Shown piece after piece: positions 47,949 through 60,848 of a stretch of 64,000 bases of DNA. A program made the translations under genes and the position numbers. The DNA is taken from assembly GCA_027579435.1 (NCBI GenBank), contig JANBPK010000807.1, positions 62,001 through 126,000 of the forward strand, read 5' to 3'. How positions within the stretch are numbered: the stretch's first letter is position 1; the number at the start of each line of letters is the position of its first letter. The notes under the pieces are model-generated. The model did not search any database. It was not told where the DNA came from and worked only from the letters and a program-made list of their open reading frames with translations. The DNA comes from Candolleomyces eurysporus. Taxonomy: Eukaryota; Basidiomycota; Agaricomycetes; Agaricales; Psathyrellaceae.

Positions 47949-48942
47949 AGTTTTCCTTTGTTAGCTTAGTGTTGATCCCATTGTGTTTGTATAGTTAGGG
48001 GAATCCTGTATTCGTTTTCACTCGATTCTTAGGGGGGCGCCTCCCCCGACCCTGCGAATTGTGTGGCGTCTCCATTCCATTATGCACACGATCTCAGGCC
48101 TTGACGGTCAGTGACTCACAATCATACATGCCCATATGACCAGTGGAGACTCGGCTTGAGCGACAGAAGAACAAGATATAGATAATATGGACACAGTTGG
48201 GGTACTAATATCTACTTGCAGGATAGGTACGAGTCCGTCGAGAAAGAAAAGGCTACACTACTAAGGGTGGGTNAAAAAAACTATCTACTGTAACTACAAA
48301 TATTCTACCTACGAAAAATTGAGCCCAAAAAGAATGGTGGAGGAAAAGATATGCATGTGCATGATCATGAATGACTACAACTACGTAAGACAAAGTCAAC
48401 TCGAACCTTGTGCTCGACGACGTCCCCAAAGCGCCACGAAGCAAACAGGTAAGGTTGGGTGAGAGGTTGAAAATAGAAAACTGTTTGTGTCGTCGAAACA
48501 TGGAGAAGAATCGAATGCCAAGAAGTAAATGACTATGCTACTAAAAAGGTGGTGGACAGAGACTACTATTGCTACGTAAAGATGCGAGAATGGGCAGGAC
48601 AGTACTACTACTACTAAATGAAAGAGTGGACAGACGACGAGACAAATTACTACTACTAAAACTTTTGGGAAAATCCAGATGCAAGAGACGAAGAGGGGAC
48701 GGGGGGTCGTTGGGAAGAAAGAAAATAGCTGGTCATGGAGAAACATACAGACACAACATAGACATAGGGGCGTATGTATTGAATTTGGGTTTAGACAGAA
48801 AGAAAGAAAACAAGAAACCGTTAACGTTCGTTTGACGGAAGGTTAAGCTCGCTATGATACATAAGACATGGGAAGGAAAAGAAGGAGAGAACCGAGAGTT
48901 GGGCGTAAACACCGGGACGGACCCCAGACTGGAGGACTTTAA
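47949..48942. other. Convergent intergenic region with CTA microsatellite
   Basis: Lies between the lectin and transportin stop codons. Irregular CTA/TAC trinucleotide runs occur at about 48535-48660. One N (48273) precedes an A-run. No gene seen. Confidence 0.5.
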
Positions 48943-51900
48943 TTACACCGCATATCGCTGGGCCAAACGCTCCTGAATAGCAGGAGGGAACATGGCGACC
49001 TGCGCAGCCCATCCCTGCGGATCATGGTTCTTGAAACCCTGAAGGAGAGTCTGGAACATATTGTTCAACTCCGGGGATGGGTGATTCCACCTGACAATGG
49101 AATTGCAGAACCACAACAGGCTCTGATTCCGCAAAAAATAGACTCATCAGAAGGCGAAAAGAGAACAGCAAGTGGCATATCTCACCTTCGCGATACCTTG
49201 AGGGTTCGTCTGCACAAGAGTGCACAAGCCCCTAAAGGCTGAATCCTTCTCCTCATTGTCACGAATCTCATACAAGGCTTGGCACCACGCCTGTGCAAAC
49301 TCTCCGAGATGCGGAGCCACGAGTTGAGGATGCATCAGACCAATACGCCCAATTGACACCGCCGCATTCTCATGAAGGCTGCGTGGCGCTTTGGGATGCA
49401 GAAGGATGGGGATTAATCTAGAGATCAATGCATTCACCCATTGCTGGAACTCAGGGTCATCTGATGGGACGGAACCAATTCATCAGAACAGTCGACATCA
49501 GACAGCCCAATAGAAGAACATACCTCGACCGTAACGCAGTGCGACTTCTCCAACACTCCAGGCAGCATTATTCGAGGCGCTGACAAACTCGAACTTGGGC
49601 TCGGGATCCAGTTGGAGAATAAGCTCTTGCATGATGCCCGGCATGGCAGGTCGTAAGATCGAGAAGCAGTTAACGGCCATGTCACCAACAAGGGCGTAAG
49701 CGGACTGCCTGACCGGTGCCTGAGGATGCTTTAGGCACACCGTAAGCAGCTGAAGAAGGTGAGGCTGGTGGGTGGTGACGAGCTGCTCCATATTCTGACC
49801 CAGACCTTGGGTAAGGCCGGAAAGTAAATCGAGGGCAACGACGAGGAACGATTTGTCGGGCTCCTCGAGGTCAGGGTTCTGCTGGAATTGCTGGTATTGC
49901 AGTAACGATCGGTGGATAATGTTGCAGCAGCGCTCGAACACGGGGCCAGCATAAGGCAGGAAAGCCGGGCCCATAGCAATCGTGACAGAGGCAAGGCACT
50001 ACACAGCCGAAGGTTAGAACCAGTAGAGGAAGCCATCGAGAAGATGCAGTACGTACTTCCAACAGAGGAATGAGATCTTCGTCATCATCCTGCAGCTTCG
50101 ACCACCTCTTGGTCAATGGTGGCATCAAGATGTCCACATAAAGCGGGTTCTGAAGGGCACGCCCAACAGCATCGGCGAGGGTTCCGACTGCGTCGTACAA
50201 GATCAACATGTTCTTATGCTGATACTTCTCGAAAGCGAACACGAGGTTACGCAGCACCGGTTCGAGGTATGGCGCCAGCTCGGGACCAGCATCCTCTTCG
50301 AGGGTCGCAAAGGCACTGCAGCCTGCTTCTTGCACCCTCTTGTTATTGTCGAGGACCATACGAAGAAGCTAAGAAGATATAAGATTAGGGAAAGCCAGAT
50401 CAAAAGGACGAATCAAGACTTACTCCTTCCATAGTTGGAATGAAATACAGCTGCTTGTGCTCTTCCGAGATCGGTTGAGTGCACCAGCTAGCATATCGTC
50501 CCAAAGTCCAGCACGTGATAGACCGCACAAGAGGCTAGAAAGGCAGCATGAGCAACGAGTGAGGTGATATAGAATCGATCGAATAACCTTTGCGTCATTC
50601 AAAGTGTTAATCAAATAGGGGATGAGAGTGGGAAGATGGGGCTCGATCGAGTCAATACATCCTTAGAGGAAACGATAGTCAGTTTGCGTGACTCGCTTCA
50701 ATATGAGTGAAGAATGAAATACCTTCAGCCATAGCACCCAACGCGAGAATGCCGCTCTCACGCTGCAGCCACTCAGCGCTCCACAACTTCTCTTTCAGGG
50801 GGGTAAGCAAATGTTTGAGCAATTCACCGCCAAACCTGACTGCAAGCACATCAAGCGCTGCAGCTGCGCATTTACGCAGGTTCCACTCGGTGGACATCTC
50901 ATCGGCGAAGTCTTCGTCATCATAATCATAATCATCTTCTTCGTCCGAATCAGCCAACTCCTCGCCATAGGCCCCGATTCTTGGTTTCGATTCAGCACCA
51001 TCAGCAGGTTTTCCTGGTTCGTCGCGATCAAAGGAGTGACCCTTGCCTCCACCGTAATGACGGGGCTTGATATCAGTCTCTTTGTCCGGAACCGCCGAGT
51101 CATCAACATCGCCTTCCAGCCACAATAAATCGTCCTCTCCGTAGATCATGCAATCCAACAGGACAGGTGCCACCTTCTCTAGCAACGGTGCCAGGTACGG
51201 TGCCAGCTCGGGGTCCTCGGCGAATGTTAACCAGAATTCGCAGGCTTCGAGAGCGACGTTTTCGTTCTTGTCTTTGGTAGAATAGAGCATGTACTCTGCG
51301 ACGTTGGCCATTTCGGGCATGAGCTTGTCTGGCCTGGCAGCCAGGAGGAGGACGAGAGCCTGGCACACATGGCGACGAACGGAGGGATCGTCGTCAGAGG
51401 CTCGCTTGAAGAGACAACCGATGAAAGCGTCGACGTGAACGAACAGGGATTGGCAATTGATGGGGACGAAGTATGAAAGGCAAGCGACGGCGTGCGAGCG
51501 CATTTTCGCGGAGGGGTGCTCGGAGAGTTGGAGGAACTTTGGAATCATGTAGTCAAGTGGCCTTGTACCACCGATTTCTACGTCCATTTTGCGAGGGTAA
51601 TCTTCACAAGCCTTCTCCAATGCATTGAAAGCGGCCTGAGCGGGAGGTATTTTGGTCAGCAAATGGGGATAGCTAGCGTGCAGTGTCAAAGAGTGGAAGG
51701 TGCCCATGAGGCAGACTAACGAGAACATCGNAAAAAAATGCCCGAGCAGACCATGGTGTAAAGTCTGAATACCCCGTCGGCAAGTAGAAAGGGAGGTACG
51801 CAACGCGTCCTGCCGCACGAGATGGCCAAAGCAACCGACACTCACCTCTTGACGATCCAAATCGGGGCTATCCAACGCGTTCACGAGATGCTGGAGACAT

Positions 51901-52343
51901 TCTGGCCAGTTCTTCGGCTCCAGCGTCCCCAAGAACGTAACGATATCTTGACTGGCCGCGTTTCGAATCATGATCGAGCTGTCTGTAAAGGCCTGGAGGA
52001 TAGCGGCCTTGACAAAGTCGGCCACCTCTGGGGGAGCCGAGAGGATGAACCTTGCATTGTTCTTGAGAAGGAATCCGGCGATCGTGCGTATGCGATCCTC
52101 TTCCTGGTTCAGCGAACTGAGGATGTAGGCGAGGTAGGCGATGTACTCCGGAGAGCGCGTAAATTGGTTGAGTTTCTGGCGTGGCACGATGGACGGCCGT
52201 CAGCACACGATGCTCTGGGATACGCTGCAGAATCGGAGGCATACTTGGGTAATATTACGCTGAGCCGCGGCGTTCACCGAGGTCGATTCGTGGATGGTCT
52301 GGAGGATCTCCTGCAGGCCAGCTTGGTTGGGCGACCATGGCAT
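48943..52343 (-). CDS. kap104: Transportin / karyopherin beta-2 (Kap104 type)
   Basis: Nine exons (52343-52245, 52175-51846, 51635-50723, 50661-50588, 50534-50424, 50368-50057, 49998-49524, 49460-49186, 49122-48943) close to 922 residues, the usual size. The start [17 protein letters not shown] is typical of transportins. HEAT repeats fill the sequence; the acidic H8 loop region (about 325-390, [20 protein letters not shown]) precedes the highly conserved [17 protein letters not shown] and [13 protein letters not shown]. The C-terminal part includes [18 protein letters not shown] and [12 protein letters not shown]. The protein imports PY-NLS cargoes such as RNA-binding proteins through the nuclear pore under Ran-GTP control. 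Intron 2 is long for this window (about 210 nt) and contains the N at 51731. Confidence 0.95.
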
Positions 52344-53588
52344 GCTTGCGGGGGGGGTGGTGGTGGACGGTGGGGGCAGCGAGTGGTGGTGGTGGTGGTA
52401 GAGAATGAAGAAGACGAAGGGGGGGCCTGGGGTCGAAGGGGTCAGGGAGCAAGCTTTACCTGCGAGCAAATGCGCCGCCAATATCTTTCAGGCTTTGTGT
52501 ATCCCTGTTGATCTCATCGTTCATTTGTCACGCCTTCCCGTGTCACGATCATCAATCTCCCTGCCACACTACACACGTCCTCCACTGCATTTCGTCCTGT
52601 ACACCACCCCTGTATTTGCCGATATCCTGGAATATTCGTACTTGTCTACGTCTGTTAGGAATATCACAGGTTCCCCCATTCATCCGGGTGTCCAAGCAAG
52701 CCCTTTCGGCGCAAAGTCGGCCACCGTCTCGAGCCCTTCTCCAGCTTCGATTGATTATCATGTGCACAGCACGGGGGGGCTCGTACTAAATCTGCTCGAC
52801 CCCAGCTGACGCACTGGGGTTCACGTACAACGAGGAGGCTAGCCTCTCCCATAGCGCCCCCTATACCCCAAAGAAAACTGCCCACTGCCTCCCCATGATA
52901 GCCGGAATGCGACCGTCGATCCTCCAAAGGGAAAAACGCCTGACATACGTTGACAGCTTTCTTGCACCAGACCCTCAGAAACGAAAAGAACCCACCAATA
53001 AAGAAACGTGGTGGAAAGGAAATCACTGCACGGTCACAAAATGTACCTAACCAAAAGTGCTTCCCACTATCAATTGCGATCAATGAAATTCGTTATCCCG
53101 TGCCGCGAATTATCTGTAGAAAGAGCGGAAACGTGGATAGTGTGACGTTCCGGCCAATGAAGGTCATTCTGAAGTAACACATGGTTCCAAACACCTCGAG
53201 GCTCGAGCAATTGCAAGTGACATACAGCTTTTAGAATGTGAAGGGGGAAAACTGGCCGTTAAGGCCGAGAGATAGACCTGAAACGGGTTAAACCTATCCT
53301 GAAAAACGAGTGACGAAATTTAGCGTTTTCACGCTGCATGCTGCGACCAAGTTAACAGCCTCCTGCGGACCATGCAAAACGAAGCGCTGTGAAGCAATTG
53401 CAGCACCGGGAGAACATCCTTGACTCGAGTATAACGGTTGCTTTGACAAGTTAGGTATGTTCAATGTACAGTGACACCTGAAATCAGATCGCCAATCTAA
53501 AATGTAGCAATAAATGTCAAAACAACACTGCTGTATACATATGACATATGAGCGCTGAGCGCCGAAGGTGCGTCGTAATTACGCACCT
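52344..53588. other. Intergenic, no supported gene
   Basis: Lies upstream of transportin and downstream of the FSH1 gene (both on -). Open stretches here have no recognisable features. Confidence 0.5.
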
Positions 53589-55136
53589 CTATAGCTTCAA
53601 GATCGGCAATGATCCTCCGGGTATAGAGGGTGTCTCGCTCCTCGATCCGGGAATCGAATTCCCAGCAGAAGCAGAAGCACTTTCCGTCTCTGTACGAGAA
53701 GGAGATGGATGCTGTTCAGTTGGATCCTTGAGGTAGGCTGCTAGGAATTTACGCCACGGGCCTTTGGAAGGGACGAAATGGCCTAAGAAAAAAAATAAGA
53801 AACTAGCGTCAATCCGCTGTTCAGGATCACACAGCCAATTCAAAAGAAATATGGTTCCGCGACGCCACCTCGGAACCTCCTAAACGTCCACCAGTCGCCC
53901 AGCACTGCTATGAGCGTCAACGGGGGAGTCATCCATATGCTCATGCGTCCCATGACGGTTAATACAACAAAAAAGGCATACTCACCTCCCACATGTTCTT
54001 CAACGCGCTTATCGTTGGACACGTCAACCAGCTGCCTTGATCTTGACTCAGCGACGACGACGTCGGTATTTCCGATAATATGCAGTGTAGGGGTCGAGTA
54101 CCCTCCTTCCCATAAGGGAGCCCAAAATGGGTCGAGGACTTTAAATCCTGCTACAGCAACGCAAAATTTACTGCGTGCGTAAAACAATTAGGCACCGTTA
54201 CCCAAAATTCGGCCATAATGGACCCAAACCCATGGTAGGGAAAGGGTCGAGGACTTACAAAGGGGGATGCACAGGCCGCCCGTCAACTAGGAATTGAGGA
54301 TATGTCTCAGGTTTCTCGAGCTGTAGAGAGGCAAACGCACTGAATCAACGTATGAAAGGTACGTCATAAAAGGAAGACATACCAAAGCTGCAAGTACAGC
54401 AGCGAAGGCTGCGCCCTGACTGACGTATGCGTGAGGCAAATAGTGAGTCAAAGGGAGGCCCGATTTTCGAGCAGAGTCATGGTTACCTGAACCCAAACAC
54501 ACCCTGTGCGAAAGAACATAAAAGCGGACCGTCAATTCAAACCCCAGTTAGAAATGAACACCACACCTACATCGAAATGATTATTCTGCAACACCGCCGT
54601 AAGGGACAAAATACTCTTTTCAATCCCAACAGTCCGGATCCTCTCGGGATCGGGTTTCCACCACGCTCTCGGAATTAGACTAGGATCCGCCTCTGCCTCC
54701 ATCGTGGCCTCGTTAGCCTGGATCTCTGCCCTCAAACCGAGCTCTTCTACCCGGTTGACGCTCCAGGCGAGGTCTACTGGTTGGAGGATGTGCGGTGCAT
54801 CGACGAACACTGATAGGGTAGGGCGCTCGAATCAATACCCTGATCCTGCCGCAGGATGGGCGAAATTAACTCACCAAACTCGACGTTCTTGCCGCACTCT
54901 TTCCTGAGGGCTCCTATCTGGGGTAAGAGGGCATCCAGCGCGACACAGTCAACGATCTATAGGGCTGTACAGGAGATGCGCGAAACCGACGCACCCTCCT
55001 GCTGAAGATCACTCCGTTCTGGGAGTACCTGTTCGAACAATGAGCATCTTAATGGGCGGGCCGCGTGCTAGCCACTAGCTCAAACACAACAGATTGAAGA
55101 AACTTACCCATGGAGCACCAAAACTTTCGTCGGCAT
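53589..55136 (-). CDS. FSH1-family serine hydrolase
   Basis: Nine short exons (55136-55108, 55028-54995, 54917-54875, 54809-54571, 54503-54487, 54419-54383, 54320-54259, 54170-53986, 53782-53589) close to 279 residues. The fold is an alpha/beta hydrolase: MPTKVLVLHGYSQNGVIFSR, NVEFVFVDAPHILQP, then the nucleophile elbow GFSQG, LHIIGNTDVVV with the likely aspartate and EEHVGGHFVPS with the catalytic histidine. The catalytic serine is split by an intron: exon 5 is a 17-nt microexon (GVFGFS). FSH1 (OVCA2-like) proteins are esterases of unsettled physiological substrate. A Ser-rich tail (SRTETESASASAG) follows the fold. By eye the dense introns are all GT-AG. Confidence 0.88.
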
Positions 55137-55872
55137 CTCTCTTCTAAAAACCTTCCTTGTGGCTCTTAAGCAAGCGCCGAAGCGAATCTGCAACGTATCC
55201 CAAACGTCTTAGCGTGTACCGCCTTTCCAAAGCCTGACCCTTCTAACAGAGTCAATTAGGAGAGGAGAAAGAGGAAGGGATGGTGGTGGTTTCGGAAAGA
55301 AAGGGTTTGTCAGTGAGCGGACTCGGTTCCGGCGCGGATAACTGATAACCCGACGCGTCGGGCTTTCTTGCGATGATCTTCATTCATAATTGCAAATAAG
55401 GTGGGGTAGAATGCATTGGAATTTGAAAACTTGAAATCAAAAGAGCTGCGATAAGAGAGCTCAGGGGCGACAACGAATCTGGTGGCCGCCAAAGACACTT
55501 GTGTAAGGAAAAGGGGCTATTGGCAAGGGGAGGCGGAACCAAACTAACCCATCCCTCGACCTGTTCAACCAGACACTCAGCCACCCCTTCGAGGGGGCGA
55601 GAGAAATACGTATAAAGAAGATACAATATTAGATACCTGTTAAGGTACAGAATAAAAATGACAAAGAAAAAAAAAATATCGCTACAATTGACTTTTGAAT
55701 GTCCTAAGTGGTCCTCATGCATGCAAAACAAGCCGAAGACAACCGGTGCCGATATGTGCAAGGATATCTATCAAGGCTCCCAGCAAGCAACCGAAAAGAG
55801 TGACAATCCCAGAAATCCCCATCTGAACGAGCAAGGCCCGACGTCGATCCATCCCTCCCCGGTCCCGAACAT
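55137..55872. other. Intergenic, no supported gene
   Basis: Lies between the FSH1 start and the carrier stop on the minus strand; presumably the FSH1 promoter and the carrier 3' UTR. An A-run of about ten bases occurs near 55670. Confidence 0.5.
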
Positions 55873-57212
55873 TTACTCCGAATGATAATCCTCCTGCACC
55901 GTCGGCGTCATTTTCTCAATGACAGTGCTCACACGTTCATACACAGCGAAAACAATAGCCTGCCCAGGCGCCACTCGTAGCACACGAGGAGTAATACCCT
56001 TGTAGAATGACTTGAATCCCTCCTGTTTCCACATATCCGTCGCGATACCAACGATTCTCTGGAGCGACGACTGGCCGGGTACAGCGGTAGCTTTTTGCAA
56101 ACCTAAATATTCAAAAGATCATTGGTCAGTACGATCGATACGAAGGTTGATACAAACACGAGAAGCACGGATGAATGGGAAGAACCGGGGAGTAAGAAGG
56201 ATCGAAGGATAAGAAGGAAGGAGGACTAACGGGTTTTGATCGTGTCAATGGGGGCATTAGAGAAGGGACCCATGGCTCCGGAGATGAGACCGATTAACAT
56301 GTGCTGGTACGAAGGGAGTTCCGGAAGGTCAGGCTGCATCCTATGGGCGAACTTTTTGATTTCCTGATACGCAGTAAAGTTGGCACCTGATTTTGGGAGA
56401 GCCGAGCAAGGGCTATGTTAGCGGGGCGCTGAAAGCAAGCAACAACCCGATCCGAGACTAGGACTCGCCTTGGTTAGTCGCCTGTCGGAGAGCGGTCAAG
56501 GAGACACCACGATAGAGAGTAGCAAAACCCTCTTCTCGGACGATGGTATAGACGGCATGTGCAGCGTTTCGGTATCTTGGTGCTTCTAGCGGATCAGCAA
56601 GAGAGTGTTGTTGGGCTTGCAACCGAATCTTCACGACTTCCATGGGTGTTACGACAGCGACCGCCTCCGTGATACCAGCACCGAGACCGGCTAGATAACA
56701 CAGAACATAACTACATCAGAAACAAGATCAGGAGGATAGAAAGTGATCGGGAGACGCACCGATGAAGATCCCTCCTACACTCGTCTTGCCTGTCTCCTTG
56801 TCGGCAAGAGCTTTCTTGTACGCCTCGAAACTTGCGAAACGGATGGCCATCTTGGGAACGATGCCGGAAAGGACAGCTCCGAGACCCTTGTAGAGCGCGA
56901 GAGGGGTTTCACGTTTTACGATGTAAGCCCCGGTCGCGATGAACCCTCTAGCTTTCGTCTAAGCAGAGCCATGAGAAATGACTCGTACAAGACGTTTGAA
57001 GAAACTCGTACCCCAGCTCTGCCCGATCTCGACAGCTGCATGCGAACCTTGATGGTATCGAGAGGCTGGCATGTCAACTAACAACAGATGGATGAGTATC
57101 GGAATGTGTAGGAAACGGAAAGTGGACGTACGGCTTCGCAAGCACCAGCGATACCGCCTGCAATGATATGGGTACCGAAGCCCACCGGCTTTTTGTTTCC
57201 GGATCGAGACAT
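55873..57212 (-). CDS. sfc1: Mitochondrial succinate/fumarate carrier
   Basis: Six exons (57212-57132, 57077-57012, 56958-56760, 56690-56469, 56386-56231, 56102-55873) close to 317 residues. Three mitochondrial-carrier repeats each carry the PX[DE]XX[KR] motif: PLDTIKVR, PMEVVKIR and PIDTIKTR. Motifs LYKGLGAVLSGIVPKMAIRF, GITEAVAVVTPMEVVKIRLQ and TLYRGVSLTALRQATNQGANF match the SFC1/ACR1 type. The protein exchanges cytosolic succinate for mitochondrial fumarate and supports growth on two-carbon sources through the glyoxylate cycle. Intron 4 begins with GC (gcgagt) and not GT. Confidence 0.92.
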
Positions 57213-59202
57213 TGCGACGCGAACGTTGGGAAGAGGGGGGAAGGGACGGACAAGAGGACGAGGACAAGAGCGGGGGAGGAGAAACCGCTGGAGAACCTCG
57301 ATGAACGGGAATAAATCAGTCTCCACGAACCGGGAAGACGACGAGATCCGCTCAGAATATCGTGTTAATTTCTGTGGTCTCGGAATGACGACAAGCCCAG
57401 CGACAATCAGGCTTCGGCCCATCTGAAGCGGACATCCTGCAATAAAGATAATGCGTCAGTGGGGAACCGGCGGTGTCATGTGAATATCGCTTCTCCATGT
57501 CTTGGACTGGGGTCACTGGGTGGGAGCTTAGCCGGCCAACGGTATACCGCTCCTGATACATACTCCTATCGTGCTGCCACGTTATTCCGTCCGTTCTATG
57601 GTCGGGGGTTCCGCTTCAACGCGGGGTAATCTTCCGGACGAAGTTGGGTTGAAGTTGGGCCTGGAGCTCCTATTTGCTTCCGTTCCCGTGTCGTATGCTG
57701 TCGTATGTAACACTGGAGGTTCTGGAACTTGAAAAGTGGGGGCGGGCTCAGCACGATCTGAGAATCGCTGAGAACCAGAGACCATAACCAGCTGGATGCA
57801 GGTTCTGGCCAAGAGGCAGTGACGCTGCCGCGCTGGATACCAGTGATGCGCAGACACGAGGGTGATGGCGGCGTGATGGCACACGCCGCCGATCGGACAC
57901 TGCTCAGCTGATTGCATTTGTAATTTGAAGAACAAGAAGCAAAACAGAATAGCGAGTAGGAACGTGAATAGCGCGGTCGACGTCGGTGAAGCAAACCTAG
58001 ACTCTGCTAGGCATTGACATTGAACTGTCTGTCAGAGTCTCATTTCGAAATGTCACGAGATGTAGGTCAACACCATAAGTGCAAAATGTGAGAACCAAAA
58101 AAGTGGTCAAACATAGTCTCCCCCTGTGATTTTCACTTTTGGGTGTCAATGCACCAACAAAAAGGCATATGTATTTGCATATCAAAGGTGCATCAAGTCG
58201 TTTCGGGGCACAACTCCTGTAGCCCCTACTTTGGTGTGGTATGAGGCATGTCAGGGTCGACGAAAACTCGGCTTTTGACCCTACGCAAGTGCATGAAGGC
58301 AGAAAGAGGCGAACTCGGGCAGTTTGCTCGAGCACTACTCATTTCAACATCACGGGGTTGCTGCACAATGCTATTCCTGTCCTGCATGGATTAGGTGCTC
58401 CCTCGTGCCAGTAAAAGGTGGAATGAATTTCCAATTTATCCTCATTACCAGCACATCTTGCCAATATAGAAAAACGAGCAGCTGCGCATCGACGGCCAAC
58501 TCGCTTCCAGATTGACGGAGGTTGAGCTAAACGTAAGAGAGGAAAAAGAGGGATACGATGGTGGTGGTATCGAGAAGGGTTCATCGATGTCCCAGGCTGT
58601 CGTGCGATGTCTTAGATAGGGTCAATCCGGTGTGATGGCATGAATATTTGGGGTTTCAATCCATGTGGGTCACCCCGTGACATTCCCTTCTTTGGCAGAT
58701 TTGTGATAAAAATCGGGCCCCAGATTTTCTTGTCTTTATGCCCTTGCAAAGAGTCCAGGAGAAGCATGGCGCTAAGCGTGATTTTTGCGATATTCAGGAA
58801 CAAAGCAACTCAGTACCTCATGTCCGGCAGTGGCAACCACACGGACGCGGTACAAAAGGCCAGCAAATCAAAGTTGCCCATGGAGCCCAATAGAAATATA
58901 TGGAAATTTTTGGAACAATTTGATTTTGAATTTGTACCTACCTATAAGAGAGAAGTTCCTGGATGTCTTTCCTGTCCCTTTTCTTTCTTCCCCTCACTAT
59001 CAACTTGGTCCCAACCCTCTGGTACAAATCCGCTCTGCAAACTGTCTGATCAGCCTCCACCTGACTTGATAAGCTTGAGATCGGACTTTCAGACCTGCCT
59101 GCAACCTTTGTTCTACCCCTCTTCTCTGGACTGGCAAACATAACTTCTCTCTGTGTGGCACACACTGCTACCTTGGATCAGTGACTAAAGACCTTATCCC
59201 AT
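57213..59202. other. Divergent intergenic region, 2 kb
   Basis: Separates the leftward carrier gene and the rightward homeodomain-like gene. Open stretches of up to 167 codons (58640-59143) show no domain, and the opposite strand is open as well; I do not call them. Confidence 0.45.
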
Positions 59203-60460
59203 ATGTCTACCTGGACTACAAAACTGGAAGAGGATCATTCACATCACCACGCTCTTGCTGCGACGAGCGCGGTGAGCGCCAGCGACGCCGCCCTGTCCGC
59301 CGCCAACGCCGCTGAGAAGAAGGGTACAAAGAAGCTCAACAAAGAGGGTATGGCGATAATTCTAGGTTTGTATTGAATGCTGCGCATTTTTATTTATCCT
59401 TGTTGACACCTGCCACAGATTTCGTCAACAAAAACAATGGCGGCGAGCTAAGAATCACCAAGGCTCAGGCGCAGGAAGTCGCTACAGAGATCAGGGTACG
59501 TTGGGGGTGTTCCTTTTGAGCATTAATTAATGCAGATGCAGATTAAAACAGGTTACGAAGAGATTACCTTCACGAAGGTCCAGGATTGGGTTAAGCGGAG
59601 GCGCGTTACTGTGTCGAAGTCCAATTCCCAGGTCGCAGCACCGCCTGTCACACCCTATGCCTCAGCTTCGTCCAGTGCGTCTTCTACATCCCCGGTGCAA
59701 GGTTTGATGTTCAATTTCCGATATTGGACGCAAGTGCCAGTTTCAGGCTCCAGTGCACCAGCAGCACCAGTAGCACCTCCTTCAAGTATCTGGACCTCGG
59801 CTCTTACTTCTCCGCAGATATCAATCCTTGAAAGCTTGATATCGCAATTCCCAGATGGCGTCGACGACGTACAAATCTCAACGTGGGCCAACGGCCTCAA
59901 CGTTGACCGTGATTTGGTCAAAAAATTGGTGGGAAGCCGACAACGAAACCAAACGCCTTCCCTCCCTCTTACCCCTATCTCGCCTTCTACTGTTCCCAAT
60001 CGTCATTCGTGGCTACTCCCGGACCCGCGTTCATTCGCAGACCGAATCGCACAAACCAATGCGAATTCCCACCAGCGTCTTCCGACCCCTGCAGATACGG
60101 TTTCGTCAGCAGGTTCGCCGATTGTTTCGCATGCAACGGTGCCTCAAAAACCCTCGTCACCAGCTGCTTCACCTCGGTCGCCCCGTTCTCCGACCCCANT
60201 CACCCCCTCCCCCTACCACTTCAACTTTGACTTCCTCAGATGCCATGGAGGTTGATCCGAATCCGCTAATCCAAACTCCTCTCCCTGTCCTTGACCCCGA
60301 AACACGCTTTATCGACCCCATTGTCAAAGGAATTCTTGAAGGAGTGAAAGGAGCTGCTTGCGCTCCAGCCGTGCTGCCTAGGACAGCAGCAGAGCTCAAT
60401 GCCCTTTGGGCGCCATTCGAAACGAAGCTGAACCAACTAACTGAATCGTTGGCTCGATAA
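59203..60460 (+). CDS. Protein with homeodomain-like helices, putative DNA-binding
   Basis: Exons 59203-59347, 59419-59495 and 59542-60460 (N at 60199 removed) give 379 residues; an acceptor at 59536 would add two. The N-terminus is alanine-rich (AATSAVSASDAALSAANAAE). Residues about 49-95 (GGELRITKAQAQEVATEI ... EEITFTKVQDWVKRRR) look like the end of a three-helix homeodomain, with WVKRRR in place of WFxNRR. A second similar segment at about 165-215 (TSPQISILESLISQFPDGVD ... LVGSRQRNQ) has the same spacing. The remainder is Ser/Pro-rich and ends in TESLAR. DNA binding is an inference from shape; I cannot place it in a named family. Confidence 0.6.
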
Positions 60461-60848
60461 TGTCGCCTCGCACTCTACACATTGTTGTTACGAACAACCC
60501 CCTCACATACATCACTCTCCCACTTCATCACTTGTACTATCCATGCACAATTCCTTAGATTAATCTTTTGGTATTCGCTCGCCCCTTTAGCATTTTTCCA
60601 TTGCCGCTCGGGCTAATCGTTATCGTCGTCCGGTCCACCGTCATTCGCCATTTGCATTCGTGTATCACCTTTTTGTTGCATGCCACACCATGTATTATAA
60701 GCATTAATCATAATTATAGGAGCAAGATGATGTTTGTACAACAAACGGACTGTCAAAAATGGGGAGACACGACAATCTGAAAATGGAACAAACAAGAAAG
60801 GCAAGAAAACAAGAAAGCGAAAGCGCCAAGAAGTGGTGGCAACCTTTA
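60461..60848. other. Convergent 3' flanks
   Basis: Lies between two convergent genes; holds 3' UTR sequence only as far as I can see. Confidence 0.5.

Noticed and set aside
53625..53690. Hairpin-like gggaatcgaattccc
   Set aside because: It lies in the coding 3' end of the FSH1 gene and is explained by that frame.
58640..59143. 167-codon open stretch upstream of the homeodomain-like gene
   Set aside because: Overlaps other open frames on both strands and shows no family-like motif or splice pattern.
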